From: Streptomyces sp. NRRL S-87
GTDB taxonomy: Bacteria > Actinomycetota > Actinomycetes > Streptomycetales > Streptomycetaceae
DNA length: 64,000 bases
NCBI RefSeq assembly: GCF_000719335.1
Contig: NZ_JOGB01000007.1
Span: forward strand, 105,015-169,014
Reading direction: 5' to 3'
Within the stretch, counting starts at the first letter, position 1. Each line of letters opens with the position of its first letter. The notes below the pieces were generated by a model. It was not told where the DNA came from and did not search any database. It saw only the letters and a program-made list of their open reading frames with translations. The translations under genes and the position numbers were made by a program. Positions 27,212 to 37,413 of this stretch are shown in pieces.

Positions 27212-30200
27212 GTGGCTAAGGTCCGGGTATACGAACTCGCCAAGGAGTTCGGAGTAGAGAGCAAGGTCGTCATGGCCAAGCTCCAAGAACTCGGTGAATT
27301 CGTCCGTTCGGCGTCCTCGACGATCGAGGCGCCCGTTGTACGCAAGCTGACCGACGCTTTGCAGGGTCCCGGCGGTGCCGGCAAGACCGCTGCGAAGCCC
27401 GGCGCGCCCCGCAAGGCCGCCCCTGCGAAGCCCGCGGCGCCCGCGCCGTCTCCGGCCTCCGCGGCCCGTCCCGCTGCCCCGAAGCCCGGCGCACCGGCCC
27501 CCAAGCCGGCCGCAGCCGAGGCTCCCGCGGCCAGCGCCCCGGTGACCCCGGCCGCCCCCGGCCCGCGTCCCGGTCCGAAGGCCCCGGCCCCGAAGCCCGC
27601 TCCGGCGGCTCCGGCTCCGGTCGCGGCCGAGTTCCAGGCGCCCCCGGCGGCGCCGCAGGCCCAGCGCCCCGCCGGCGCGACCCCGGGCCCGCGTCCCACC
27701 GGCAACCGTCCGGCCGGTCCCGGCCAGGGCGGCGCCCGTCCCGGCGCGCCGCGTCCGGCCGGCACCCCCGGTGCCCAGGCCCCGCGTCCCGGCGGCCAGG
27801 CCCCGCGTCCGGGCGCCCGTCCCGCGGGTCCCCGTCCGGGCAACAACCCCTTCACCTCCGGCGGCTCCACCGGCATGGCGCGCCCGCAGGCGCCCCGTCC
27901 GGGCGGCGCTCCGCGCCCCGGTGCCCCCGGCGCCGGTGCTCCCGGTGGTCCCCGTCCGCAGGCCGGCCCCGGTGGCGGCGGCCCGCGTCCGCAGGGTCCG
28001 CGCCCGACCCCCGGCGGCATGCCCCGTCCGCAGGGCGGAGCCCCGCGTCCGGGCGGTGCCCCGGGCGGTAACCGTCCGAACCCCGGCATGATGCCGCAGC
28101 GTCCGGCTGCCGGCCCGCGTCCGGGCCCCGGCGGTCGTGGCCCCGGTGGCCCCGGCGGTCGTCCGGCCGGTCCCGGTGGCGGCGGCGGTCGTCCCGGCTT
28201 CGCCGGTCGTCCGGCCGGTCCGGGCGGCGGCGGTCGTCCCGGTGGCGGCGGCGGCTTCGCCGGTCGTCCCGGCGGCGGTGGCGGTGCTCCCGGTGGCGGC
28301 GGCGGCTTCGGCGGCGGTCGTCCCGGCTTCGGCGGTCGTCCCGGCGGCCCCGGTGCCCGTGGTGGCACGCAGGGTGCCTTCGGCCGTCCCGGCGGTCCGG
28401 CCCGTCGCGGCCGCAAGTCGAAGCGTCAGAGGCGCCAGGAGTACGAGGCCATGCAGGCCCCGTCCGTGGGCGGCGTGATGCTGCCCCGCGGCAACGGCGA
28501 GACCGTTCGCCTGTCGCGCGGTGCCTCCCTCACCGACTTCGCGGAGAAGATCAACGCCAACCCGGCGTCGCTGGTCGCGGTCATGATGAACCTCGGCGAG
28601 ATGGTCACTGCCACGCAGTCCGTCTCGGACGAGACCCTCCAGCTCCTCGCGGGCGAGATGAACTACCAGGTTCAGATCGTCAGCCCGGAGGAGGAGGACC
28701 GCGAGCTGCTGGAGTCCTTCGACATCGAGTTCGGCGAGGACGAGGGCGGCGAGGAGTACCTCATGCCGCGTCCGCCGGTCGTGACCGTCATGGGTCACGT
28801 CGACCACGGTAAGACCCGACTGCTGGACGCGATCCGCAAGACCAACGTGGTCGCGGGCGAGGCCGGCGGCATCACGCAGCACATCGGTGCGTACCAGGTC
28901 TCCACCGAGGTCAACGACGAAGAGCGCCGGATCACCTTCATCGACACCCCGGGTCACGAGGCGTTCACCGCCATGCGTGCCCGTGGTGCCAAGTCGACCG
29001 ACATCGCGATCCTCGTGGTGGCGGCCAACGACGGTGTCATGCCGCAGACGATCGAGGCCCTGAACCACGCCAAGGCGGCCGACGTGCCGATCGTGGTCGC
29101 GGTCAACAAGATCGACGTCGAGGGTGCCGACCCGGTCAAGGTGCGCGGTCAGCTGACCGAGTACGGCCTGGTGGCCGAGGAGTACGGCGGCGACACGATG
29201 TTCGTCGACATCTCCGCCAAGCAGGGTCTGCACATCGACTCCCTGCTGGAGGCCGTCGTCCTCACCGCCGACGCCTCGCTCGACCTGCGGGCCAACCCGG
29301 AGCAGGACGCGCAGGGTATTGCGATCGAGTCGCACCTCGACCGCGGTCGCGGTGCCGTCTCCACCGTCCTGGTGCAGCGCGGTACCCTCCGCATCGGCGA
29401 CACGATGGTCGTCGGCGACGCGTACGGCCGTGTCCGCGCCATGCTCGACGACAAGGGCAACAACGTCGAGGAAGCGGGTCCGTCGACCCCCGTCCTGGTC
29501 CTGGGTCTCACCAACGTCCCGGGTGCCGGCGACAACTTCCTCGTCGTGGACGAGGACCGCACGGCCCGCCAGATCGCCGAGAAGCGCGCGGCGCGCGAGC
29601 GCAACGCCAACTTCGCCAAGCGCACCCGCCGGGTGTCCCTCGAGGACCTCGACAAGGTGCTCAAGGCCGGTCTGGTCCAGGAACTCAACCTCATCATCAA
29701 GGGCGACGCGTCCGGTGCGGTCGAGGCCCTGGAGTCGTCCCTGCTCCAGCTGGACGTCGGCGAAGAGGTCGACATCCGCGTCCTGCACCGCGGCGTCGGT
29801 GCGGTCACGGAGTCGGACATCGACCTGGCCATGGGCTCGGACGCCATCGTCATCGGCTACAACGTCCGTGCGGCCGGCCGTGCCGCGCAGATGGCGGAGC
29901 GCGAGGGCGTCGACGTCCGGTACTACTCGGTGATCTACCAGGCCATCGAGGAGATCGAGGCGGCCCTCAAGGGCATGCTCAAGCCGGAGTACGAAGAGGT
30001 CGAGCTCGGCACGGCGGAGATCCGCGAGGTCTTCCGCTCGTCCAAGCTGGGCAACATCGCCGGTGTCCTCATCCGCTCGGGCGAGGTCAAGCGCAACACC
30101 AAGGCGCGCCTCATCCGCGACGGCAAGGTCATCGCCGAGAACCTCAACATCGTCGGCCTGCGCCGCTTCAAGGACGACGTCACCGAGATCCGCGAGGGCT

Positions 30201-30292
30201 TCGAGGGTGGTATCAACCTCGGAAACTTCAACGACATCAAGATCGACGACGTCATCGCGACGTACGAGATGCGCGAGAAGCCGCGCGTCTGA
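27212..30292 (+). CDS. infB: Translation initiation factor IF-2
   Basis: 1026 residues, large because of a long proline/glycine/alanine/arginine-rich segment (about residues 50-400) after the small N-terminal IF2_N domain ([21 protein letters not shown]). A second IF2_N-like domain lies at about 424-480. The GTPase domain has [15 protein letters not shown] (about 526), DTPGHEAF and NKIDV. Domains that bind fMet-tRNA follow and end at REKPRV. IF2 recruits initiator tRNA to the 30S subunit. The GTG start has AAAAGGAG immediately upstream. The glycine-rich region consists of short [11 protein letters not shown] repeats and may vary between strains. Confidence 0.97.
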   Translation: MAKVRVYELAKEFGVESKVVMAKLQELGEFVRSASSTIEAPVVRKLTDALQGPGGAGKTAAKPGAPRKAAPAKPAAPAPSPASAARPAAPKPGAPAPKPAAAEAPAASAPVTPAAPGPRPGPKAPAPKPAPAAPAPVAAEFQAPPAAPQAQRPAGATPGPRPTGNRPAGPGQGGARPGAPRPAGTPGAQAPRPGGQAPRPGARPAGPRPGNNPFTSGGSTGMARPQAPRPGGAPRPGAPGAGAPGGPRPQAGPGGGGPRPQGPRPTPGGMPRPQGGAPRPGGAPGGNRPNPGMMPQRPAAGPRPGPGGRGPGGPGGRPAGPGGGGGRPGFAGRPAGPGGGGRPGGGGGFAGRPGGGGGAPGGGGGFGGGRPGFGGRPGGPGARGGTQGAFGRPGGPARRGRKSKRQRRQEYEAMQAPSVGGVMLPRGNGETVRLSRGASLTDFAEKINANPASLVAVMMNLGEMVTATQSVSDETLQLLAGEMNYQVQIVSPEEEDRELLESFDIEFGEDEGGEEYLMPRPPVVTVMGHVDHGKTRLLDAIRKTNVVAGEAGGITQHIGAYQVSTEVNDEERRITFIDTPGHEAFTAMRARGAKSTDIAILVVAANDGVMPQTIEALNHAKAADVPIVVAVNKIDVEGADPVKVRGQLTEYGLVAEEYGGDTMFVDISAKQGLHIDSLLEAVVLTADASLDLRANPEQDAQGIAIESHLDRGRGAVSTVLVQRGTLRIGDTMVVGDAYGRVRAMLDDKGNNVEEAGPSTPVLVLGLTNVPGAGDNFLVVDEDRTARQIAEKRAARERNANFAKRTRRVSLEDLDKVLKAGLVQELNLIIKGDASGAVEALESSLLQLDVGEEVDIRVLHRGVGAVTESDIDLAMGSDAIVIGYNVRAAGRAAQMAEREGVDVRYYSVIYQAIEEIEAALKGMLKPEYEEVELGTAEIREVFRSSKLGNIAGVLIRSGEVKRNTKARLIRDGKVIAENLNIVGLRRFKDDVTEIREGFEGGINLGNFNDIKIDDVIATYEMREKPRV

Positions 30293-30502
30293 CGCGCAGC
30301 GGTTCGCACTGGGTGCACCTCCCGGCGGTAGCTGGGGGATGTCGTGACCGGGGCCGGTCGGCGGAATTTCCGTCGATCGGCCCCGGCCGTTGCGTGTACG
30401 GTTTGGATGTTCCCGCCGAGCGCGTGGGCCGAGCGTGTCGGCCCGGCGGGCACCCCAGGGCGGGCGCCACCGAACCCGAACCGGCGGGACATCCGGATCT
30501 GC

Positions 30503-30796
30503 ATGTACGTAGGGACTCTGTCCTTCGACCTGCTCCTCGGCGACGTACGGTCGTTGAAGGAGAAACGCTCCGTCGTCCGGCCCATCGTCGCCGAGCTCCA
30601 GCGGAAGTTCTCCGTGAGCGCGGCCGAGGTCGGCGACCAGGACCTGCACCGCCGCGCCCGTATCGGCGTGGCCATGGTGTCGGGGGACACGGGGCACCTC
30701 TCGGACGTACTGGACCGCTGCGAGCGGCTGGTCGCGGCGCGTCCGGAAGTGGAGCTGCTGTCGGTGCGGCGCCGGCTCCACGGTGATGAAGACTGA
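30503..30796 (+). CDS. YlxP-like DUF503 protein
   Basis: 97 residues. The start YVGTLSFDLLLGDVRSLKEKRSVVRPIVAEL and the later VGDQDLHRRARIGVA segment match the DUF503/YlxP family, which accompanies infB and rbfA in many Gram-positive bacteria. A ferredoxin-like fold is expected, but the role is unknown. The ATG at 30503 starts the family homology; its ribosome binding site is weak. It is 35 bp upstream of rbfA in the same operon. Confidence 0.88.
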   Translation: MYVGTLSFDLLLGDVRSLKEKRSVVRPIVAELQRKFSVSAAEVGDQDLHRRARIGVAMVSGDTGHLSDVLDRCERLVAARPEVELLSVRRRLHGDED

Positions 30797-30831
30797 ATGC
30801 TTGACTTGCAAGAAAAGAAGGAGACGGACCA

Positions 30832-31272
30832 GTGGCCGACAATGCGCGGGCGAAGAAGCTGGCGGACCTCATCCGGGAGGTGGTCGCCGAGAAGCTGCAG
30901 CGCGGCATCAAGGACCCGCGTCTGGGTACGCACGTGACCATCACGGACACCAGGGTCACCGGCGACCTGCGGGAGGCCACGGTCTTCTACACGGTCTACG
31001 GTGACGACGAGGAGCGCGCCAGCGCCGCCGCCGGCCTGGAGAGCGCCAAGGGCCTCCTGCGCTCCGCGGTCGGCCGGGCCGCGGGCACCAAGTTCACGCC
31101 CACCCTGACCTTCGTCGCGGACGCCCTCCCGGAGAACGCCCGCACGATCGAGGACCTCCTCGACAAGGCGCGCGCCTCCGACGAGCAGGTCCGCGAGGCC
31201 TCCTCGGGCGCCACGTACGCCGGCGAGGCCGACCCCTACAAGAAGCCTGGCGAGGACGAAGCCGCCGAATGA
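30832..31272 (+). CDS. rbfA: Ribosome-binding factor A
   Basis: 146 residues with a KH-like RbfA fold: ADLIREVVAEKLQRGIKDPRLG, then VTITDTRVTGDLREATVFYTVYG. It assists maturation of the 16S rRNA 5' end in the 30S subunit. The GTG at 30832 has AAGGAGA upstream. The stop overlaps the truB start (ATGA), so translation is coupled. Confidence 0.95.
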   Translation: MADNARAKKLADLIREVVAEKLQRGIKDPRLGTHVTITDTRVTGDLREATVFYTVYGDDEERASAAAGLESAKGLLRSAVGRAAGTKFTPTLTFVADALPENARTIEDLLDKARASDEQVREASSGATYAGEADPYKKPGEDEAAE

Positions 31273-32174
31273 GCACCAAGCCCACCCCGCCGGACGGCCT
31301 TGTCATCGTGGACAAGCCGTCCGGCTTCACTTCGCACGACGTCGTCGCCAGGATGCGCGGGATCGCGAAGACCCGCCGCGTCGGCCACGCCGGCACCCTC
31401 GACCCCATGGCCACGGGCGTGCTCGTGCTCGGCGTCGAGAAGGCCACCAAGCTCCTCGGCCACCTCGCGCTGACCGAGAAGGAGTACCTCGGCACCATCC
31501 GGCTCGGCCAGGACACCCTGACCGACGACGCCGAGGGCGACATCACCTCGTCCACCGACGCCTCCGCGGTCACCCGGGAGGCGGTGGACGCCGGGATCGC
31601 CAAGCTGACCGGCGAGATCATGCAGGTGCCGTCGAAGGTCAGCGCCATCAAGATCAACGGCGTGCGCTCGTACAAGCGCGCACGGGAGGGCGAGGAGTTC
31701 GAGATCCCGGCGCGGCCGGTGACGATCTCCTCGTTCCAGGTGTACGACATGCGCGAGGCGGAGGCCGCGGACGGCACCAAGGTCGTCGACCTGGTCGTGT
31801 CCGTGGTCTGCTCCAGCGGTACGTACATCCGCGCGCTCGCCCGGGACCTGGGGTCCGACCTCGGCGTGGGCGGACACCTTACGGCGCTGCGGCGCACGCG
31901 CGTGGGCCCGTACAAGCTCGACCGGGCCCGCACCCTCGACCAGCTCCAGGAGGAGCTCACGGTCATGCCGATCGCCGACGCGGCCACCGCGGCCTTCGCC
32001 CGCTGGGACCTCGACGCGAAGCGTTCCCGGCTGCTCGCCAACGGCGTGCGGCTGGACATGCCGGACGAGTACGCCCCGGGCAAGCCGGTGGCGGTGTTCG
32101 GCCCGGAGGGCCGGCTGCTCGCGCTCGTCGAGAGCAAGAACGGCAAGGCGAAGTCGCTGGCGGTCTTCGCGTAG
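31269..32174 (+). CDS. truB: tRNA pseudouridine-55 synthase
   Basis: 301 residues. TruB makes pseudouridine 55 in the T-loop of tRNAs. The catalytic segment GHAGTLDPMATGVL contains the essential aspartate at about residue 45. KVSAIKINGVRSYKRAREG and the CSSGTYIRALARDLG block are also typical. A C-terminal PUA-like part follows. Its ATG overlaps the rbfA stop. Two hairpins follow and probably close the operon. Confidence 0.96.
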   Translation: MSTKPTPPDGLVIVDKPSGFTSHDVVARMRGIAKTRRVGHAGTLDPMATGVLVLGVEKATKLLGHLALTEKEYLGTIRLGQDTLTDDAEGDITSSTDASAVTREAVDAGIAKLTGEIMQVPSKVSAIKINGVRSYKRAREGEEFEIPARPVTISSFQVYDMREAEAADGTKVVDLVVSVVCSSGTYIRALARDLGSDLGVGGHLTALRRTRVGPYKLDRARTLDQLQEELTVMPIADAATAAFARWDLDAKRSRLLANGVRLDMPDEYAPGKPVAVFGPEGRLLALVESKNGKAKSLAVFA

Positions 32175-32279
32175 CGGGACGGCGGACGGGCCTCTGACAC
32201 ACACCGGCGGCCGGGGGTCGGGCGGCGTGCGCGCGGCCCGGCGGTCCCCGGACGGCCGGCGGTCCTTGAAGGTCGTGAC

Positions 32280-32310
32280 GAGGGCGGCCCCGCTCGGCGG
32301 GGCCGCCCTC
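32280..32310. terminator. Terminator after truB
   Basis: A perfect 14-bp stem (GAGGGCGGCCCCGC and its complement) encloses a TCG loop, about 105 bp after the truB stop. It is the likely end of the rimP-truB operon. Confidence 0.7.
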
Positions 32311-32342
32311 GTCGTTCGCCGGGGTCCCTCCCCCCGGACCGT

Positions 32343-32387
32343 CGCGGAGCGGTGAGCGCACCCCCCTGCGCCGCTCACCGCTCCGCG
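32343..32387. terminator. Second long hairpin in the truB downstream spacer
   Basis: A perfect 16-bp stem (CGCGGAGCGGTGAGCG and its complement) has a loop of about 13 bases. With the preceding hairpin it forms a tandem pair that should insulate the operon from the next gene. It could also be a regulatory site of that gene. Confidence 0.6.
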
Positions 32388-32573
32388 TCCCCCTCGCTCC
32401 CCCTGCACGGTCTCTATCCACCCGACCTCCGCTATTCACCCTTCCGGGGCGGCGCTCGGAGTGAAAGGAGGGAGCGTGAGGGGGCGCGTTTCCGCGGTGT
32501 CCTGCCCGGGCGATCTTCGCCCCCTACCGTCTGCCGTACGGGGGAGCGGTGGGGAGGCGGGCGAGGGGGCGTG

Positions 32574-35500
32574 ATGGCGGCTGGCGCCGACCGCGACGGC
32601 GGCGGGGACGGGAGCAGGAACAGGGGTCCGGTCGGGGGCGGTGCCGTCCACGGCCCCGCCCTAGTACGGCTGAGCGACCGGGCCGGCCGGCCCGGGGGAA
32701 GCGGGTTCGTCGCCGACGACACCGGCACCGTGGTCACCAGTCTGGAGGCCGTGACCGGGGCCCGGGGGCCGCTGGTCCTGCACGGCGCGGGGGAGCGGTC
32801 CTTCGAGGCCGGGCCGGACGCCGTGGTGCCGGTCCCGGAGCACGGGCTGGCCTTCGTACGGACCGACGGTCTCGGGGTGCGACCGCTGCCGGTGGCCGCG
32901 GCGCCGCGGATCGCCGCCGGGACGTACGTGCACCTCGCCGCGGGAGGCTGGCGCCAGGCCCGGGTGCTCCGGGCGACCGGCACCGCGCTGGACCTCGCCA
33001 TCGGCACGGACGGCCGCGACGCGCTCCGGGACGGCGGCGAGGCGACCGGCGGACCGGTCCTGGACGTCGCGACCGGGGCCGTCCTCGGTGTCCTCAGCGG
33101 TGGTCCGCGGGCGGTGCCGCTGCGGGCCGCCGCCGCGGCCGCGCCCGACGGCCCGCTGGCCGCGCTGCTGGCGCGCAACGCCGCGACCGTGCCCGCGTAC
33201 GGCCCGGAACTCAACCTCGCCGGCGCGCTCCAGCTCACCGCCACCACCCTCGGGGCGGCGGACGGCGGACCGGACCCCGTGGCACGCCCCGCCGTGGCAC
33301 GGGAGCTGGCGGCCTTCGCGGCGGGTCCGGAGGCCGTCTGCGCGGTGGTCGGCTACCCGGGCGCCGGGCGTACGACCGAGCTCGCCGCCCTCGCGCGCCG
33401 CCGGGCCCGCGGCCCCGAGCCGGCCCCGACCGTGTGGCTGCGCGGCGCCGACCTGAAGGCGGGGGACACCTCCCTTGCCGAGGCGGTCGGCCGGGCCCTG
33501 CGGGAGGCGGGCCGGATCGTGGCCGCGGCGGAAGCCGCGCCGTACGGGACGGACGCCGTGCCGTACGGGACGGACGGGCCGCCCCGCCGGCCGGCGGCCG
33601 GAGCCCGCGGACCCGGCACCGGGGGGCCCGCGGCCGGACCGTCCCCGGCCGCGGGGCACCGGCGCCCGGTCGGCGACCCCGCGGAGCCGGTGGACCCGGC
33701 CCGGGTGGCGGCCCTGGCCCTGGCCGCGGGCCGTCCGCTGCTGGTCGTGCTCGACGCGCCGGAGGAGATGCCGCTGCGGCTCTCGGGGGCGCTGGCGGAG
33801 TGGACGGCCGCCACCCTGCGCTGGCTGCGTCAGGGCGGGGCGCGGCTCGTGGCGGGGTGCCGGTGGGAGTTCCACGAGTACTGGGAGCAGGCCGGTCTCA
33901 CGGGTGCGCCCGCGGTCCGACTGGGCGACCTGGCGGCGCCGGAGGCGGCCACCGTCCGCGGCCGGTACGGCATCCCCGACACCGGCGTGGCCGCGCGGGA
34001 CGCGGGCCACCCGCTGACGCTGCGGCTGCTGGGAGAGGTGCGCGCGGCGGGTGTCACCGAGGGCTGCCCGGACCGCGACGAGACCTTCACGGCGTACCTC
34101 GCGCTGGTCTGCCTGCGCATCGCGACCCGCCTGACCGCCGACCCCCTGACGCCCGGGCGCGGCCCCGGCGGCCCGGAGGGAGCGGGGGCGGACGGTGCCT
34201 CCGCGGGGCCGGGTGCGCGCTCCGGCGGGTCGGCCCGGGGAGCGGGGTCCGGTGGTGCCGCGGGGGGTGCGCGGGCGGGTTCGGCGGCGCACGCCGGTGC
34301 GGGGGCGGCGGGCGACGGCGCTCGGCGGGATGCGGGGGCGGGATCCGCGGGCGCGCATCCGCGGGCGGGGTCCGCCGGTACCGCCGGGGGTTCGGGAGCG
34401 GGTTCGGGTCGTGCCGGGACCGGGACCAGGACCAGGACCGGGGCCGGGGACGCGGCGGGGGCGGGGGCGTGGGCGGGGGCGTGGGCGGGGGCCGGTCGGG
34501 AGGACGCGGGGCCGGGTGCGGGGGGCGGTCGCCGGCGGCGTGCCGACGGCGGGGCGACGCGCGACCAGGCCGGCGCTGCCTTCCGCGACCGGCCCGGTGG
34601 GAGCGGCTCCGGGAGGCATGCCGCGGTACGGGTGCCGGGGCGGGAGGTCCGGCGGCTCGCCGCGCGGGTCTCCGGCCGGGTGCACGAGGCCGCCCGGCTC
34701 TGCCTGTCGCGCGGGGACCTCGACCGCGCGGCCTTCGAGGCACTGTTCCCGTGGCGCACCGGCTGGGCCTCGGCCGTTCTGACGGAGGGGCTGCTGGTCC
34801 CGGCGGGGGAGGGGTACCGGTTCGCCCACGAGGAGTTCGCCGACTGGCTCCAGGCCGCCCACCTCGACCTGCCCGGCGCCCTGCACCTCCTGACCGGCCC
34901 CCCGCTCCCCCCGCCGCGGCCCGCGACCGCGTCACCGGGGCCGGGGCCGGGGCCGTCGGCGGCCGGACCGACCGGACCGCCCGTGGCCCCGCCGCCCCCA
35001 GGCCCCTCCGGCGGCCCCGGACGGGTGGCGTCGGCCGCGCCCGCGACCGCGCGTGCGGCGGCCGCGGACGGAGCGGCGGCCGCGCCCCGGGTGCCCCGGC
35101 ACCGGGTCGGCGTGGTCGTCGAGGCGTTGCTCCAGCAGGACGCCCCGACCCTGGCCCGGTCCCTGGCCGGCCTGGTCGAGGCCCTCGCCCAGACCGCGCC
35201 GCCGCCACCCGCCGCGAGGCCCGGCCCGGCCGGTCCGGGGGAGGCGTTCCGCGCCGGGAACGGCGGGCGCGCCGGCGAGGTCCGTCCCGACCCGCGGGCC
35301 GGGTGGGGCGCGGCGCGCGTCGGGCGTGCCCGACCCGCCGCCGCGGGGGAGACGGGACCCGCGCGCGGGTGGCCGGCGACGGTCGTCGGCTCGGAGGGCG
35401 GCGCGGCCTTCGCAGGGCCGGGCGGTGCGGCCGGGAGTGCTGACGGCGGCGCGGCCGGTGGAGGGACGGGTGACGGCGGGGCCGGGGAGCGGGAGTGGTG

Positions 35501-36242
35501 GGCGGGGCGGCTGCTGCGGGAGGTGCTGCTGCGGCTGGGCGACGTACGGCCGTACCTCGGCGTCCTGCGCGTACTTGCGCTCCTCCCGGCGCCGCCGGGG
35601 GCCGGGCTCGGCGGGTGCTTCTGGGAGCGGCTCGCCCTCCCCGAGCCCGACCGGTTGGACCTGCTGCGCAACCTGCTCCCCGGCGACGCCCCTCCCGGCA
35701 CGCCCGACCGCCGGCTGGACGCCGTCGTCCGTCGGCTGCACGCCGACCCGCGCGCCGTGCAGCCCCTGCTCTGCGACTGGTTCGGGGACGACACCCCCCT
35801 CGCCGCCACCCCCGGCGCCACCGTGGCCACCGCCGCCCAGGCCCTCCTCCACACCCACCGCGGCCTGGCCCTGGACGACCTCGCCGAGGCCCTGGTCGCC
35901 CGTGCCCATCCGCGCGCCGACGAACTCCTCGCGGTCCTCGCGGAGGAGGAGCCGTCCGCCCTCTGCCGGGCGGTGGACCGCTGGTCGCGCGACCCCCGCC
36001 CCGAACGCCGGGTCGCCGCGGCCGCGTACGGCCTCGCCACCGCCCCGTACGCCGCCACCCCCACCGACCGCGACCTGCTGCGGTTCGCCGCCCTCGCGCT
36101 GCTGGCCCGTCCCGAGGCCACCACGGCCCACGGCCCGGCCCTGGCCCTTCTCACCGTGCTCGAGAGGCACTCGAGCCCGCCCCTCAGGACCATGCCGATG
36201 ACGGCGGACGAGCGGGGACATGGCAGTCTTAGACCTGCGTAA
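32574..36242 (+). CDS. Large protein with degenerate trypsin-like domain and P-loop NTPase
   Basis: 1222 residues. Residues 20-180 follow a trypsin/HtrA layout, with GSGFVADDTGTVVTS at the start. The expected histidine of VVTxxHV is replaced by TSLEAV, and the GxSGGP serine loop reads GEATGGPVLD, so the triad appears lost. A P-loop NTPase follows: GYPGAGRTTE at about 259, with arginine in place of the Walker A lysine, and a Walker B-like LLVVLDAPEE at about 388. A glycine/alanine/arginine-rich stretch covers about 525-680, and a helical C-terminal half contains further low-complexity linkers. The layout recalls STAND-type signalling NTPases. The ATG at 32574 (or GTG 32571) follows GAGGGGG. 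It lies between truB and ribF, and its function is unknown. Confidence 0.7.
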   Translation: MAAGADRDGGGDGSRNRGPVGGGAVHGPALVRLSDRAGRPGGSGFVADDTGTVVTSLEAVTGARGPLVLHGAGERSFEAGPDAVVPVPEHGLAFVRTDGLGVRPLPVAAAPRIAAGTYVHLAAGGWRQARVLRATGTALDLAIGTDGRDALRDGGEATGGPVLDVATGAVLGVLSGGPRAVPLRAAAAAAPDGPLAALLARNAATVPAYGPELNLAGALQLTATTLGAADGGPDPVARPAVARELAAFAAGPEAVCAVVGYPGAGRTTELAALARRRARGPEPAPTVWLRGADLKAGDTSLAEAVGRALREAGRIVAAAEAAPYGTDAVPYGTDGPPRRPAAGARGPGTGGPAAGPSPAAGHRRPVGDPAEPVDPARVAALALAAGRPLLVVLDAPEEMPLRLSGALAEWTAATLRWLRQGGARLVAGCRWEFHEYWEQAGLTGAPAVRLGDLAAPEAATVRGRYGIPDTGVAARDAGHPLTLRLLGEVRAAGVTEGCPDRDETFTAYLALVCLRIATRLTADPLTPGRGPGGPEGAGADGASAGPGARSGGSARGAGSGGAAGGARAGSAAHAGAGAAGDGARRDAGAGSAGAHPRAGSAGTAGGSGAGSGRAGTGTRTRTGAGDAAGAGAWAGAWAGAGREDAGPGAGGGRRRRADGGATRDQAGAAFRDRPGGSGSGRHAAVRVPGREVRRLAARVSGRVHEAARLCLSRGDLDRAAFEALFPWRTGWASAVLTEGLLVPAGEGYRFAHEEFADWLQAAHLDLPGALHLLTGPPLPPPRPATASPGPGPGPSAAGPTGPPVAPPPPGPSGGPGRVASAAPATARAAAADGAAAAPRVPRHRVGVVVEALLQQDAPTLARSLAGLVEALAQTAPPPPAARPGPAGPGEAFRAGNGGRAGEVRPDPRAGWGAARVGRARPAAAGETGPARGWPATVVGSEGGAAFAGPGGAAGSADGGAAGGGTGDGGAGEREWWAGRLLREVLLRLGDVRPYLGVLRVLALLPAPPGAGLGGCFWERLALPEPDRLDLLRNLLPGDAPPGTPDRRLDAVVRRLHADPRAVQPLLCDWFGDDTPLAATPGATVATAAQALLHTHRGLALDDLAEALVARAHPRADELLAVLAEEEPSALCRAVDRWSRDPRPERRVAAAAYGLATAPYAATPTDRDLLRFAALALLARPEATTAHGPALALLTVLERHSSPPLRTMPMTADERGHGSLRPA

Positions 36243-36336
36243 GGCGTCATCCGTGTCATCCGTGTGAGCGAATGACGTCCGCAGGGCAGAGGCATTCACT
36301 ACCGGCACTACGGGTTTCGGGCGAGGAGCGGTCACA

Positions 36337-37293
36337 GTGCAGCGCTGGCGTGGCTTGGAGGAGATCCCCCAGGACTGGGGGCGCAGCGTCGTCACCATCG
36401 GCTCCTACGACGGCGTCCACCGCGGACACCAGCTGATCATCGGCAGGGCCGTGGCCCACGCGCGCGAGCTCGGCGTCCCCTCCGTCGTCGTGACCTTCGA
36501 CCCGCACCCGAGCGAGGTCGTCCGCCCCGGCAGCCACCCGCCCCTGCTGGCCCCGCACCACCGGCGCGCCGAGCTCATGGCCGAGCTGGGCGTGGACGCG
36601 GTGCTGATCCTGCCCTTCACCGCCGAGTTCTCCCAGCTGTCCCCGGCGGACTTCATCGTGAAGGTGCTGGTCGAGGCGCTGCACGCGAAGGTCGTCATCG
36701 AGGGCCCGAACTTCCGCTTCGGCCACCGCGCCGCCGGCACCACGGACTACCTCGCGGAGCTCGGCGCCACGTACGACTACGAGGTCGAGGTCGTCGACCT
36801 CCACGTGAGCGGCGCGGCGGGGGGCGGCGAGCCGTTCTCCTCGACGCTGACCCGGCGGCTGGTCGCCCAGGGCGACGTCGAGGGCGCGGCCGAGATCCTC
36901 GGGCGGCCGCACCGCGTCGAGGGCGTGGTCGTGCGCGGCGCGCAGCGCGGGCGCGAGCTCGGCTACCCGACGGCGAACGTCGAGACCCTGCCGCACACCG
37001 CGATCCCGGCGGACGGCGTGTACGCGGGCTGGCTGAGCGCGAACGGCGAGCGGATGCCGGCGGCCATCTCGGTGGGCACGAACCCGCAGTTCGACGGGAC
37101 CGAGCGGACCGTCGAGGCCTACGCGATCGACCGGGTCGGGCTCGACCTGTACGGGCTCCACGTGACCGTGGACTTCCTGGCGTACGTGCGCGGCATGGCG
37201 AAGTTCGAGTCGCTGGAGGGCCTGCTGGAGGCCATCGCGGACGATGTGAAGCGGGCGCGGGCGCTGACCGAGGCGTACGACGCGGACCACTAG
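36337..37293 (+). CDS. ribF: Bifunctional riboflavin kinase / FAD synthetase
   Basis: 318 residues. The N-terminal FMN adenylyltransferase domain has GSYDGVHRGHQ and VTFDPHPSEVV. The C-terminal riboflavin kinase domain has RGRELGYPTANVE and GTNPQFDGTERTVEAY. It makes FMN and FAD from riboflavin and ATP. The GTG at 36337 starts the conserved sequence, with GAGGAGCGG upstream. The gene ends in a very strong two-way hairpin before the convergent ESX genes. Confidence 0.95.
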   Translation: MQRWRGLEEIPQDWGRSVVTIGSYDGVHRGHQLIIGRAVAHARELGVPSVVVTFDPHPSEVVRPGSHPPLLAPHHRRAELMAELGVDAVLILPFTAEFSQLSPADFIVKVLVEALHAKVVIEGPNFRFGHRAAGTTDYLAELGATYDYEVEVVDLHVSGAAGGGEPFSSTLTRRLVAQGDVEGAAEILGRPHRVEGVVVRGAQRGRELGYPTANVETLPHTAIPADGVYAGWLSANGERMPAAISVGTNPQFDGTERTVEAYAIDRVGLDLYGLHVTVDFLAYVRGMAKFESLEGLLEAIADDVKRARALTEAYDADH

Positions 37294-37361
37294 AACACCC
37301 CCAGGCCCTGCTGGTTCCCCGCTCGTCCCCGGTCGCCCGGAGCCGAGCCCGAGCCCGAGCC

Positions 37362-37407
37362 ACGGCCGAGGGCCCGTACCCCTGAAGGGGTACGGGCCCT
37401 CGGCCGT
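37362..37407. terminator. Perfect bidirectional terminator between ribF and the EspI-like gene
   Basis: A 21-bp perfect stem, with arms beginning ACGGCCGAGGGCCC, and a TGAA loop lies between two convergent genes and runs into TTT on the plus strand. It ends just before the stop codon of the EspI-like gene at 37414 and about 70 bp after ribF. It should stop transcription from both sides. Confidence 0.85.
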
Positions 37408-37413
37408 TTCCGG

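Larger units (their letters stand above)
32175..32573. other. Intergenic region after truB with two hairpins
   Basis: No credible gene lies in this roughly 400-bp spacer. It contains the two long inverted repeats described separately. Beyond them is a purine-rich stretch (TGAAAGGAGGGAG) at about 32460 and a GGGGAGG-rich approach to the next start codon. A promoter for the downstream large gene is likely here, but I cannot place it. Confidence 0.6.

Noticed and set aside
26783..30811. A 1342-codon open frame antisense to infB and its neighbours
   Set aside because: It is a shadow frame created by high GC and the absence of stop codons; the sense strand has clear IF2 domains, and the antisense product is low-complexity threonine/glycine/arginine sequence.
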